From JAYPLE01 sp047627515 (GTDB taxonomy: Bacteria > Bacteroidota > Bacteroidia > Cytophagales > Cyclobacteriaceae): DNA of 45,864 nt. Of this stretch, positions 23,095 to 30,962 are shown one piece after another. The translations under genes and the position numbers were made by a program. The stretch lies in contig JBLHTU010000008.1 of NCBI GenBank assembly GCA_047627515.1, positions 1-45,864 of the forward strand. The letters are read 5' to 3'. Within the stretch, counting starts at the first letter, position 1; each line of letters opens with the position of its first letter. The notes beneath the pieces were generated by a model. The model was not told the origin of the DNA, ran no database searches, and saw only the letters and a program-made list of their open reading frames with translations.

Positions 23095-24195
23095 TCAATA
23101 GTCAAACTCATCGTCCTCCTCTTCTACTTCCCCCTTTGGAACACCCACATTGCCTCTCTCAGATAGCAGAATGGCTACGGGTCTCAGACTTGGAATTTCT
23201 TCAAAAACGATGATCATCATGACTGTAATTGGTACCGATAAAATCATACCAGCAATGCCCCAAATTGCGCCCCAAATAGTCAGGGAGAGGAGCACAACCA
23301 GTGAACTTATATTGAGTGAATTACCCATGACTTTAGGCTCTACGATATTACCAATTATCACTTGGATGATACCCACCACTATTAATATGTAGACAAAGGG
23401 TCCTAGTTCCGCAAATTGTAGAATAGCAAAAGCTGCCGGAAATAGGGTCGCTATCAAAGACCCAATCGTAGGGATATAGTTCAATACAAAGATGAGGAGT
23501 CCCCAGAAAATAGCTCCGTCTAATCCGAAAATCAAGAAAGCTACGTAGCTCAAGAGACCAGTAATAAGACTGACAAAAGTCTTCAAAGACAGGTATCGAC
23601 TTATGTTCTTATCCATTTTTTGGAAGAGTCCTTGTGTCTTATCATATGATGCTTTCGTCTTGTACAGCGCGTTTAGTTTTTCTGGAAAAATAGACTCTTC
23701 AATCAGTAAGAAGAGGACATACAATAAGATCAAAAAACCATCTCCCAAGATAGAAGTGACACTACCAAGAGCACTAGTGATCAAGCTAGTATAATCTGTA
23801 TCAGTGCTGTAGTTACTCATCATGCCCATGACATCTATTCCCAGATAGGCACTTATTTGAAACATCACGATTTCAAAATTAGTCTGGTATTCCTCGACGT
23901 TCTCTGTCAAAGTAGACATACTCATGTACAATAGCTGTCCAGCGCCTGCCAATACACCCAAGATGATGAAGAAGCCAATCATGCTCTGTAACCACATTGG
24001 AAAATGCTTTCGCATGAAGGGGACTTGCTGGATATTTTCGCGAAGCTCATGTATGATAAACCAAATGATCATTGCTACTATAAAAGGAATAATGTACGCC
24101 TCTGAATAGATAAGAATTGTAACAATGGCTATCAAGGTGATCAGAAGGTATGCCAGCTTGCTAAGTGACATGGAGGATTGTACTTCGTTGCTCAT
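23095..24195 (-). CDS. AI-2E family transporter (PerM-type)
   Basis: 366 residues with about seven or eight membrane helices. An N-terminal pair (about 11-45) precedes the membrane-proximal loop. The conserved C-terminal half reads ISRYLSLKTFVSLITGLLSY, GLLIFVLNYIPTIGSLIATL (the N-x-I-P-x-I/L-G-S motif), IIGNIVEPKVMG and SGLVVLLSLTIWGAIWG-like helices. An acidic tail ends EVEEEDDEFDY. The family includes autoinducer-2 exporters and Na+/H+ antiporters, so the substrate is not fixed. It lies 106 bp downstream of the leucine operon and is separated from it by a bidirectional hairpin. Confidence 0.92.
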   Translation of the reverse strand: MSNEVQSSMSLSKLAYLLITLIAIVTILIYSEAYIIPFIVAMIIWFIIHELRENIQQVPFMRKHFPMWLQSMIGFFIILGVLAGAGQLLYMSMSTLTENVEEYQTNFEIVMFQISAYLGIDVMGMMSNYSTDTDYTSLITSALGSVTSILGDGFLILLYVLFLLIEESIFPEKLNALYKTKASYDKTQGLFQKMDKNISRYLSLKTFVSLITGLLSYVAFLIFGLDGAIFWGLLIFVLNYIPTIGSLIATLFPAAFAILQFAELGPFVYILIVVGIIQVIIGNIVEPKVMGNSLNISSLVVLLSLTIWGAIWGIAGMILSVPITVMMIIVFEEIPSLRPVAILLSERGNVGVPKGEVEEEDDEFDY

Positions 24196-24252
24196 GAGAG
24201 GAGGAGATAGTTTGGTTAGGTAACTGAAAAATAGGGAAAAGCTTTCAAAAGA

Positions 24253-24270
24253 CTAGCTTCGACAAGCTAG
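24253..24270. terminator. Hairpin between the leucine-catabolism operon and the AI-2E gene
   Basis: CTAGCTT-CGAC-AAGCTAG is a perfect 7-bp stem with a 4-nt loop. On the minus strand it is followed by TCTTTTG, a weak T tract, so it probably ends the operon upstream. Confidence 0.55.
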
Positions 24271-24301
24271 AAAGAAGAAATTACCCAGAATGGGGGATGG
24301 C

Positions 24302-24958
24302 TTAGAAAGACCAGATCTTTTGTAGTGTCTCTTCAAAGGACCTGCCGAGGGATTGAGAATATCCTGGGCCAAAGTATTTTTCGAGTGCTTCGATACCTTT
24401 GGGTGTAAAATGAGGAATGATTGTGGACCAGACCATTTTCTCAGCATCATCAAGACTACTGTCATTCCGAACGTCTTTTTGAGATAACCAGAAATAGATA
24501 ATCATCCAAGTGTTGACTGCTAAATTATGGTAACTACCTGGATATACTTCCGGAACCATATTGTCTTTTTCGACAGCGAAAGCAAAAGCTTCAATATTAT
24601 TTTGAATGGTGCGCTCGGCCCATCGGTTCATGACGCGTCTAAGACTGTCATGCTGTAATACCGAGCGATTGGCGAATACAAATGCATACTGCTGCTGTAG
24701 CCGATGATAAGATTTAATGTCTACCTGGAGGTTCGAGAAAGCGGGAAATTCCCTGCGATCCTTCATGGCATGATCAATGTCTGCTTGGATTTGATTGGCG
24801 ATCTCATCTAGGATTAATTCTTTTTCACGAAAGTGATAAGCAAGATTGCCTCGGCTCATTTTGAGCGTCTCTGCAATTTCCGCCAATGTGACTACCTCGT
24901 AACCTCGGGCATTGAATAAGTCGACGGAAGTTTCAATAATCTTTTCCTTGGTAGTCAT
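24302..24958 (-). CDS. TetR/AcrR family regulator of the leucine/acyl-CoA operon
   Basis: 218 residues. The N-terminal HTH (about 5-50) is standard: IIETSVDLFNARGYEVVTLAEIAETLKMSRGNLAYHFREKELIL. The C-terminal ligand domain (60-218) is helical with hydrophobic and aromatic patches (YHNLAVNTWMIIYFWLS). Acyl-CoA-responsive TetR regulators commonly sit in fatty-acid or branched-chain acyl-CoA operons. This gene is the last of four, 16 bp after the HMG-CoA lyase gene, so autoregulation of the operon is plausible. The effector is inferred from context only. Confidence 0.9.
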   Translation of the reverse strand: MTTKEKIIETSVDLFNARGYEVVTLAEIAETLKMSRGNLAYHFREKELILDEIANQIQADIDHAMKDRREFPAFSNLQVDIKSYHRLQQQYAFVFANRSVLQHDSLRRVMNRWAERTIQNNIEAFAFAVEKDNMVPEVYPGSYHNLAVNTWMIIYFWLSQKDVRNDSSLDDAEKMVWSTIIPHFTPKGIEALEKYFGPGYSQSLGRSFEETLQKIWSF

Positions 24959-24974
24959 AGTTCAAATCTAATGA

Positions 24975-25823
24975 CTAGAAGGGAAATACTGATTGTGATG
25001 AGGTTATGGCTTCCAGTAAATGTGTTTGAGAAATTTTGGTTACGTCTGTTTTCTCAAAATATTCGATCATTTTTTCTGTTGGCATGTTGCCGGTCAGTTC
25101 ATCGCTTGCCATTGGGCATCCACCATACCCCTTGATGGCACCATCGAACCTGCGGCACCCTGCTTCGTAGGCAGCGATGATTTTAGCTTCCCAAGCAGTA
25201 GGTGTCGTATGCAAATGTGCTCCCCATATAAAGTTAGGGTATGTGGTTGTAAGCTGCGTGTACAAAGAGCCAATGGTAGTGGGGGAGGCGTCTCCAATCG
25301 TATCAGAAATAGCAAACCGTGAGATTCCTAACTCAGCTAAGGCAGCCGTCCATTCCAAGACTATTTCAGGGCTCCAAGCTTCACCATACGGATTGCCAAA
25401 TCCCATTGATAAATAGATGACAAGTTCTTTATTATGGCTATCGGCAAGCTCAGCGATATACTTGACACGTTCTAGAGATGCTGCGCGCGAACTGTTCGTA
25501 TTCCGTAGCTGAAATTCCTCAGAGACAGAAAAGGGAAAGCCCAGATATGATATTTGCTGATGTTGACATGCCTCTGTAGCACCGCGCTCGTTGGCGATGA
25601 TCGCTAACAGCTCCGTCTTGGTGTTGGAGAGGTCGAGTTGCGATAATACCTCTGCTGTATCTCTCATCTGAGGGATGGACTTCGGTGATACAAAGCTCCC
25701 AAAATCTAGCACGTCAAAACCTACACTAAGGAGTTGATTGATGTAAGCTACTTTTTGCTCAGTAGGGATCCACTCTTCAATTCCCTGCATTGCATCCCGT
25801 GGGCATTCTGTCAGATGTATCAT
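24975..25823 (-). CDS. Hydroxymethylglutaryl-CoA lyase-like protein
   Basis: 282 residues, a DRE-TIM (HMGL-like) barrel. Family residues are R9-D10 in ECPRDAMQ, the SFVSPK motif (about 43-48), metal-binding H203 and H205 in GAHLHTT, and the catalytic Cys236 in GYGGCPMASDELTGNMPTE. The enzyme would cleave HMG-CoA to acetoacetate and acetyl-CoA, the last step of leucine breakdown. One oddity is that the human enzyme has Glu72 in IE-x-TSFVSPK, while this protein has Asp (VLDFGSFVSPK), and the GLQNE segment after PRD is AMQGI. So this is a divergent subfamily. It lies 5 bp after the carboxylase gene. Confidence 0.87.
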   Translation of the reverse strand: MIHLTECPRDAMQGIEEWIPTEQKVAYINQLLSVGFDVLDFGSFVSPKSIPQMRDTAEVLSQLDLSNTKTELLAIIANERGATEACQHQQISYLGFPFSVSEEFQLRNTNSSRAASLERVKYIAELADSHNKELVIYLSMGFGNPYGEAWSPEIVLEWTAALAELGISRFAISDTIGDASPTTIGSLYTQLTTTYPNFIWGAHLHTTPTAWEAKIIAAYEAGCRRFDGAIKGYGGCPMASDELTGNMPTEKMIEYFEKTDVTKISQTHLLEAITSSQSVFPF

Positions 25824-25828
25824 AATGG

Positions 25829-27460
25829 CTATGTTTGAATGTTACCGACATTGAAAGGATGAACAGGTGCATTATTTGCCGCTTCTATCCCTGTACTGAT
25901 CACTTTTCTTGTCTGAATAGGATCAATAATGTCATCTACCCACATCCTTGCTGCTGCATAGTACGGAGTCGTTTGGTCTTCGTACTTACTCGAAATATCT
26001 TGGAAAATTTTTTGTTGTTCTTCCTCTGTTGGTTCCTGTCCTTTAGATTTCATCGATGCGACTTGGATCTGCATCAGTACTTTGGCAGCCTGTGATCCGC
26101 CCATAACCGCTATTTTAGCAGATGGCCACGCGACAATCAGCCTCGGGTCATAAGCTTTACCACACATGGCATAGTTACCAGCACCGTACGAGTTGCCCAT
26201 TACGATACTTATCTTTGGGACGGTGCTATTTGCTACCGCCATGACCATCTTAGCGCCGTCCTTGATAATACCACCTTGCTCAGACCTACTGCCCACCATA
26301 AACCCTGTAACATCATGCATGAAGACTAAGGGAATCTTTTTTTGATTGCAATTCATGATGAAGCGAGCCGCTTTATCTGCGGAGTCGGAGTAGATCACCC
26401 CACCCAATTGCATTTCTCCTTTTGCACTTTTGGTTACTTGTCTATTGTTGGCCACTATGCCTACAGACCAGCCGTCTATTCTGGCATAAGCACAGATGAT
26501 AGTCTTACCGTAGTCGCTTTTATATTCAGTTAGTTTAGACGCATCAACAATACACTTCAATACCTCTCGCATATCGTACGGCTTGGTGCGATCATTTGGG
26601 AATAGGCTATATATTTCTTTGCTATCACGAGCAGGAGGTAAGGCATCTATTCTATCAAACCCAGCTTTCGGGTCATGGCCCAATTTATCGATCAGTTCTT
26701 TGATGCGATCTAAGCATTCCGGATCGTCCTTGACTTTGTAGTCTACTACGCCACTCAATGCCGTTTGTGTTTCTGCACCCCCGAGGGTTTCTTTATCTAC
26801 GTCTTCACCAATGGCAGCTTTCACTAGGTATGGACCAGCCAAGAAAATTGACCCGGTCCCTTCGACAATCAGCGATTCATCAGACATGATGGGTAGATAA
26901 GCTCCGCCGGCCACACAGCTCCCCATGATCGCTGATATCTGAGGTATTCCCATAGCAGACATTTTGGCGTTGTTTCGAAAAATCCTCCCAAAATGCTCCT
27001 TATCAGGGAAAATTTCGTCTTGCATGGGCAAGTAGACACCCGCACTATCTACCAGGTAAATGGTTGGGAGTCTGTTTTCCATTGCTATTTCCTGTGCACG
27101 AAGGTTCTTTTTCCCAGTAATTGGAAACCAAGCCCCAGCTTTGACTGTCGCATCATTGGCAACGATCATGCATAATCTATTCTGTACTCGACCGATACCC
27201 GTGACAACACCTCCAGATGGGCAACCCCCATGCTCTTGGTACATGTCTTCGCCTGCAAAAGTGCCGACTTCTACAAAGTCATTAGGGTCGTCAAGTAAGT
27301 AGGCAATCCGCTCACGGGCTGACATTTTACCTTGCTGCTTCAGTTTTTGAAGTCTTTTTTCACCGCCTCCTAGTTTAACCTTTTCTAGCTTTTGTTTTAG
27401 TCTGAATAGGTCTTGCTTATTGAGGTCCAGATTTTTATTCTTTGCGATATCGATGGCCAT
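25829..27460 (-). CDS. Methylcrotonyl-CoA carboxylase beta subunit (acyl-CoA carboxyltransferase)
   Basis: 543 residues, the length expected for MCC beta. The two halves of the crotonase-like carboxyltransferase are present. The N half includes GKMSARERIAYLLDD, DATVKAGAWFPITGKK, FPDKEHFGRIFRN and GSCVAGGAYLPIMSDES, which match methylcrotonyl-CoA rather than propionyl-CoA subunits. The C half includes FMHDVTGFMVGSRSEQGGIIKDGAKM and NSYGAGNYAMCGKAYDP. It transfers CO2 from biotin to 3-methylcrotonyl-CoA (leucine pathway). The biotin carboxylase/biotin carrier alpha subunit is not in this operon. It starts 3 bp after the dehydrogenase stop. Confidence 0.93.
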   Translation of the reverse strand: MAIDIAKNKNLDLNKQDLFRLKQKLEKVKLGGGEKRLQKLKQQGKMSARERIAYLLDDPNDFVEVGTFAGEDMYQEHGGCPSGGVVTGIGRVQNRLCMIVANDATVKAGAWFPITGKKNLRAQEIAMENRLPTIYLVDSAGVYLPMQDEIFPDKEHFGRIFRNNAKMSAMGIPQISAIMGSCVAGGAYLPIMSDESLIVEGTGSIFLAGPYLVKAAIGEDVDKETLGGAETQTALSGVVDYKVKDDPECLDRIKELIDKLGHDPKAGFDRIDALPPARDSKEIYSLFPNDRTKPYDMREVLKCIVDASKLTEYKSDYGKTIICAYARIDGWSVGIVANNRQVTKSAKGEMQLGGVIYSDSADKAARFIMNCNQKKIPLVFMHDVTGFMVGSRSEQGGIIKDGAKMVMAVANSTVPKISIVMGNSYGAGNYAMCGKAYDPRLIVAWPSAKIAVMGGSQAAKVLMQIQVASMKSKGQEPTEEEQQKIFQDISSKYEDQTTPYYAAARMWVDDIIDPIQTRKVISTGIEAANNAPVHPFNVGNIQT

Positions 27461-27463
27461 ACT

Positions 27464-28630
27464 TTAGACTTTAGGATCGTAGGATTTCTTATCAATGACT
27501 ATTTTGGCAATGATCTCTTTCATAATTTCTGAAGTACCGCCGCCAATCGGTCCTAATCTACTGTCTCTAAACAATCTTGCCAAGGGATACTCTTCAATGT
27601 AGCCATACCCTCCCAACATTTGAAGGCATTGATAGATCACTTCGTCAGCATATTGGGTAGCTAGAAGCTTTGACATGCTGGCTTCTTTCACTGGGTAGTT
27701 CCCTTTATTCATTTGATCGATCACCGCATAGTTGAAGGTTTTGATCACTTCAATCTTTGCCGCCATTTCAGCAACGTTGTGCCTTAGGGCTTGAAATTTA
27801 TCGATGCTCTGACCAAATGCTTTTCTTTCCGACATGTACTGAATGGTATAATCTAGTGCATATTCAGCGCGCGCATGGGCGTTGATACCCATGATTAATC
27901 GCTCCGAGGCAAAATGCTGCATGATGTAATAGAATCCGTTATTCTCTTCACCCATCAAGTTTGTAGCAGGAATACGAACGTCAGCAAAGGCAATTTCACC
28001 TGTATCTGAAGCTTTCCAACCAAGTTTGTTCAATTTGGTAGCTGAGACACCGGGAGTCTCTCGATCGATGAGAAAGATCGACATGCCTTTATTCCCGAGT
28101 TCAGGATTTGTCTTGGCCGCCACGATCAGGTAATCGCTGTAGACACCATTTGTGATAAATGTCTTAGAGCCATTTATGATGTATTCTCCCTCTGATTTAA
28201 CTGCCGTTGTCCGCATAGCAGCTACATCGGATCCCCCGAAAGGCTCGGTAATACACAAGCAACCGACTTGGTCACCTAAGATGCTTGCAGTTAGATATTT
28301 GTTTTTGATAGCTTCACTTCCTTCGGCTTTGAGGTGCGTCATCGCAAGATACGTATGTGCCCAGATAGCGGCAGCAAAACCTCCAGAGTTAACCTTTTGC
28401 AATTCTTCCAGAAAAATAAGCATGTAGAAGTAATCCAGTCCAAGTCCGCCATATTGCTCTGGATAGTTGATGCCGAGATAGCCCATATCTCCAAATTTCT
28501 TCCAAATCGAAGGGTCGATTTTGCCGTTGGCTTCCCATTCATCAATAAACGGGACTACTTCCTTTTGCAAAAATTGTTGAAGACCCTCTCGAAAGAGCCT
28601 GTGTTCTTCGGTGAAATAATGTTCTGTCAT
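27464..28630 (-). CDS. Acyl-CoA dehydrogenase, probably isovaleryl-CoA type
   Basis: 388 residues with all acyl-CoA dehydrogenase domains: ITEPFGGSDVAAMRTTA (FAD/substrate loop, about 127), INGSKTFITNG, ERKAFGQSI and LGGYGYIEEYPLARLFRDSR. At the position where MCAD has its catalytic Glu there is IGGGTSE, a Gly, as in isovaleryl- and long-chain enzymes. Glu256 in HARAEYALD aligns with the alternative catalytic base of long-chain acyl-CoA dehydrogenase. Operon partners (MCC beta, HMG-CoA lyase) favour isovaleryl-CoA, but a short- or long-chain substrate cannot be excluded. It is the first gene of the operon, 60 bp from a perfect 24-bp palindrome. Confidence 0.9.
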   Translation of the reverse strand: MTEHYFTEEHRLFREGLQQFLQKEVVPFIDEWEANGKIDPSIWKKFGDMGYLGINYPEQYGGLGLDYFYMLIFLEELQKVNSGGFAAAIWAHTYLAMTHLKAEGSEAIKNKYLTASILGDQVGCLCITEPFGGSDVAAMRTTAVKSEGEYIINGSKTFITNGVYSDYLIVAAKTNPELGNKGMSIFLIDRETPGVSATKLNKLGWKASDTGEIAFADVRIPATNLMGEENNGFYYIMQHFASERLIMGINAHARAEYALDYTIQYMSERKAFGQSIDKFQALRHNVAEMAAKIEVIKTFNYAVIDQMNKGNYPVKEASMSKLLATQYADEVIYQCLQMLGGYGYIEEYPLARLFRDSRLGPIGGGTSEIMKEIIAKIVIDKKSYDPKV

Positions 28631-28690
28631 TGGGCTTGTCTATTTGATGAGGTTAAATGGGGTGCTGTAAATGTAGTTTTATTGTTCATA

Positions 28691-28714
28691 TATTTAGTCT
28701 TTAAAGACTAAATA
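28691..28714. promoter_or_regulatory. Perfect 24-bp palindrome, candidate MarR/TetR operator
   Basis: The half-site TATTTAGTCTTT (28691-28702) is followed directly by its exact reverse complement (28703-28714). It is centred between the divergent acyl-CoA dehydrogenase (60 bp from its ATG) and MarR (147 bp) genes. MarR and TetR dimers bind such gapless palindromes. Which of the two local regulators uses it is not known. Confidence 0.6.
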
Positions 28715-28861
28715 ATAAGTCAAGATGTTTCAATTAGTTGTAAATATTTAATTGCCTAATTTTTGTTTTGGTGGAGATATTGTGTGGTGCATTGTTAGGT
28801 TGATTGTTTTTTCTTAAACGATTTTTAAGCTTACAATTCAATCTGATTAACTTGTCTTTCG

Positions 28862-29308
28862 ATGCCAACGCCGATGAAAAATAAAGAGATAGGTATATAC
28901 ATAGATCGCACGTACAAAGTAGTGCGGCAGGATTTGATTACTCGTTTCAAAGTAGCGGCAATAGATTTGACACCCGAGCAGTGGGTGATTTTATCCAAGC
29001 TGCAGGCGGACGGCCAAATGAGTCAATCTGATTTGGCTTCTTCCAGCTTCAAGGATAAACCGACGGTCTCAAGGATCTTGGATCTATTAGTAACCAAAGG
29101 GTACGTAGAACGGTGTCCTGATGGAAGTGACCGTAGAAAGTTTAAGATAAAAATCACCCAGCAAGGATTGGCCGAAATAGCAAGGGCAACGCCAGTGGTT
29201 GATGATTCGAGAGTACAGGGATGGAAAGGATTAACCGAGGAGGAACATCAACAATTGGTTATCCTACTCGATAAGATTTTTGGAAATTACACCGAATCTG
29301 ACCGGTAG
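28862..29308 (+). CDS. MarR family transcriptional regulator
   Basis: 148 residues. The winged helix is clear: LTPEQWVILSKLQADGQMSQ, then SDLASSSFKDKPTVSRILDLLVTKGYVER and a wing with CPDGSDRRKFKIKIT. Helical ends form the dimer interface (KNKEIGIYIDRTYKVVRQDL and EEEHQQLVILLDKIF). Members usually repress a divergent gene and are released by small phenolic or acyl ligands. Here the divergent gene heads the leucine-catabolism operon and a perfect palindrome lies between. The stop codon directly abuts that of the convergent GIN protein gene (no spacer). Confidence 0.93.
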   Translation: MPTPMKNKEIGIYIDRTYKVVRQDLITRFKVAAIDLTPEQWVILSKLQADGQMSQSDLASSSFKDKPTVSRILDLLVTKGYVERCPDGSDRRKFKIKITQQGLAEIARATPVVDDSRVQGWKGLTEEEHQQLVILLDKIFGNYTESDR

Positions 29309-30031
29309 TTAGTTTTGTTTTTGGATAGACGATCCGTCAGATAAATCCTCACGAATAATGTCTGGTTGTCCTTTATAACGAAGCGTACTGGCTCCTGAAG
29401 CTTCTAATGACAACGATTCTGTGATAGTGATCTGACATCTGCTGGCGCCTGATAAATCCGCTACAAGCGTCTCTACATCTAGTTGGCATCCATCTATTTC
29501 GCTTGCGCCTGAGACAGTAATAAAGCCAATTCCAGTATTCCCACTTATGCTTGCATCTGATGCACCGCTTACATCCATTACCAAGCTATTGACTTGCACA
29601 CTAGCCTGGAGATGACTTGCGCCAGATAACGCTATGTCTAATCTATCAGCCATAATTGTTTCTGTTATGGATAGTTCTGAGGCACCCGATAAATCAATGT
29701 TCTCTAGCATCTCATTGGAGTAGATGGTTGCTTGCATGGTAGTTCGCCCTTTCACACGCACATCATCTGCAAGACCAATGCGGAGGTGACCATTGATTTC
29801 CTGAGCTACTAAATAGGGTACAAGTTCTTCATCGATTTGTATCACTACTTCTGATTCACCTGTGGAAGGTTGCATAGTAACGACAAACGTGTTGGAAATA
29901 CTTAATTGATTGATACTTATCGGGTCTATGATTATTTCTTCAATCACGCCTGAGGGTCTGATTACATCCTGACCGCAGCTAAGCATGAGCATCATCATGA
30001 CTAATGCTGTTATTAAAGTATTTGTCTTCAT
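29309..30031 (-). CDS. Head-GIN domain (DUF2807) lipoprotein
   Basis: 240 residues. MKTNTLITALVMMMLMLSC is a lipoprotein signal (C19). The mature part is the DUF2807/head-GIN beta-solenoid: an opening ISNTFVVTMQPSTGESEVVIQIDEELVPYL followed by six SGAS turns (LSGASELSI, LSGASHLQA, VSGASDASI, VSGASEIDG, LSGASRCQI, ASGASTLRY), one per coil. The family is abundant in Bacteroidota and is sometimes named putative auto-transporter adhesin, though its function is not established. The gene is convergent with MarR and directly abuts it. Confidence 0.93.
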   Translation of the reverse strand: MKTNTLITALVMMMLMLSCGQDVIRPSGVIEEIIIDPISINQLSISNTFVVTMQPSTGESEVVIQIDEELVPYLVAQEINGHLRIGLADDVRVKGRTTMQATIYSNEMLENIDLSGASELSITETIMADRLDIALSGASHLQASVQVNSLVMDVSGASDASISGNTGIGFITVSGASEIDGCQLDVETLVADLSGASRCQITITESLSLEASGASTLRYKGQPDIIREDLSDGSSIQKQN

Positions 30032-30138
30032 AGTTCGTTTTTTGTTTCAAAGACATATAAAAGTCTAAAGGGTTGCCGAAGATTTTTTTTGGCTTCAATA
30101 AAGCGATCAACTCAGGTAGTCCTTTCTTTAGTTCGATT

Positions 30139-30365
30139 TTAGATTTGTCCTGAGATCATCAGAGTAGTATCACTCCAAAAGGAATATCCGGTGTTTCCAG
30201 ATAGCTCGAAACCTCGGCCTAAATAGATCATGAAAAGGTTGTCGTCACAGGCCTTGTAAAAAAGCCGAGCGCCTGTTTCTATGGAGAAAACACTTTCTCC
30301 ATAGAAACCCTATATGCATTATTCATTTGGTCGCCGAATAGACTACCGCCATCGAATACCCCCAT
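30139..30365 (-). pseudogene. Possible outer-membrane-protein C-terminal remnant, frameshifted
   Basis: One minus frame gives MGVFDGGSLFGDQMNNAYR from 30365. The adjacent frame then gives about 57 codons starting GFYGESVFSIETGARLFY and ending FWSDTTLMISGQI with a TAA at 30139-30141. Joined near 30312 they read like the alternating aromatic strands of an outer-membrane beta-barrel ending, with one frameshift. A perfect 15-bp inverted repeat lies inside. No N-terminal part or start region was found. The family is not recognised, and chance cannot be excluded. Confidence 0.3.
30275..30308. repeat. Perfect 15-bp inverted repeat with 4-nt loop
   Basis: GTTTCTATGGAGAAA, loop ACAC, then TTTCTCCATAGAAAC. 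Neither arm is followed by a T run, so it is not an obvious terminator. Such an exact hairpin can arise by template switching during replication, or it may be a regulatory or protein-binding structure. Confidence 0.8.
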
Positions 30366-30510
30366 CCGTAATGATCCTCATTACAATTAAGTGAATGCTG
30401 GGTTATTGAGTTTTTATCCGATTCGTGGCGTTTTAAATAATACGCTGAGCTGGAGTATTTTTTGATCACTCTGATAGTGCAGTTATAGCGACTGCATGTT
30501 ACGATGATAA

Positions 30511-30897
30511 TTAGCGCTTACCTCTCAAAGGATCGGAGAACATCAGATAACCGAAAGACAGCGCGAAGATTAGATTAACCGAGGCAAGAACTGAAACTAA
30601 GTAATCAAGTGAGTAGGCTGAAACTCCTCTGAACAATATCAATGACGTGATCATGAACTGAGTGAAGTTGCCTACTAAGATCGCGCGGCCATAGATGCCT
30701 CCCATCAGCGAGGCCCGAGCGGTCCAGTTTGTCATTGCAAAACCAAAGTAGAAGGCACCTAATACCTGAAGAACAGGGGAGTAGGGTCTAGCCAATCCAA
30801 AAAATTCAGCAATCTCACTGTTAAAAAAAATAAGTACAATCCCAGTTAGACCCTGCATAAGTGCTGCAAGGAGCATGATTGCTTTAGAATTTATCAT
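30511..30897 (-). CDS. Small four-helix integral membrane protein
   Basis: 128 residues, four predicted membrane helices (about 7-27, 43-60, 73-92, 98-118) separated by short loops such as NWTARASLMGGIYGRA. No family is recognised with confidence; the pattern resembles small Bacteroidota membrane proteins of unknown role. It lies 65 bp downstream of the VOC gene on the same strand, with a direct repeat (30913-30936) in that gap, so it may have its own promoter. Confidence 0.75.
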   Translation of the reverse strand: MINSKAIMLLAALMQGLTGIVLIFFNSEIAEFFGLARPYSPVLQVLGAFYFGFAMTNWTARASLMGGIYGRAILVGNFTQFMITSLILFRGVSAYSLDYLVSVLASVNLIFALSFGYLMFSDPLRGKR

Positions 30898-30912
30898 ACC
30901 TGCAAAAGTACT

Positions 30913-30936
30913 TGATCATGCATTGTGATCATGCAT
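30913..30936. promoter_or_regulatory. Direct repeat of TGATCATGCAT upstream of the membrane-protein gene
   Basis: TGATCATGCAT occurs at 30913-30923 and 30926-30936, 13 bp apart. Each copy is itself made of two small palindromes (TGATCA, ATGCAT). It lies 16-39 bp before the ATG at 30897 on the minus strand, a position suited to an operator over the promoter. Confidence 0.4.
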
Positions 30937-30962
30937 CTGAATGATCGATGTTAAATTATTGT

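Larger units (their letters stand above)
30032..30510. other. Intergenic stretch holding a decayed coding remnant
   Basis: 479 bp without an intact gene. It contains the minus-strand remnant at 30139-30365 and the perfect hairpin at 30275-30308, described separately. A further open minus-strand frame of about 58 codons without a start (about 30330-30505) overlaps the remnant; I cannot decide whether it means anything. Confidence 0.5.

Noticed and set aside
24253..24270. Operator for the TetR regulator
   Set aside because: It lies downstream of the tetR stop with a weak T tract, so a terminator is simpler.
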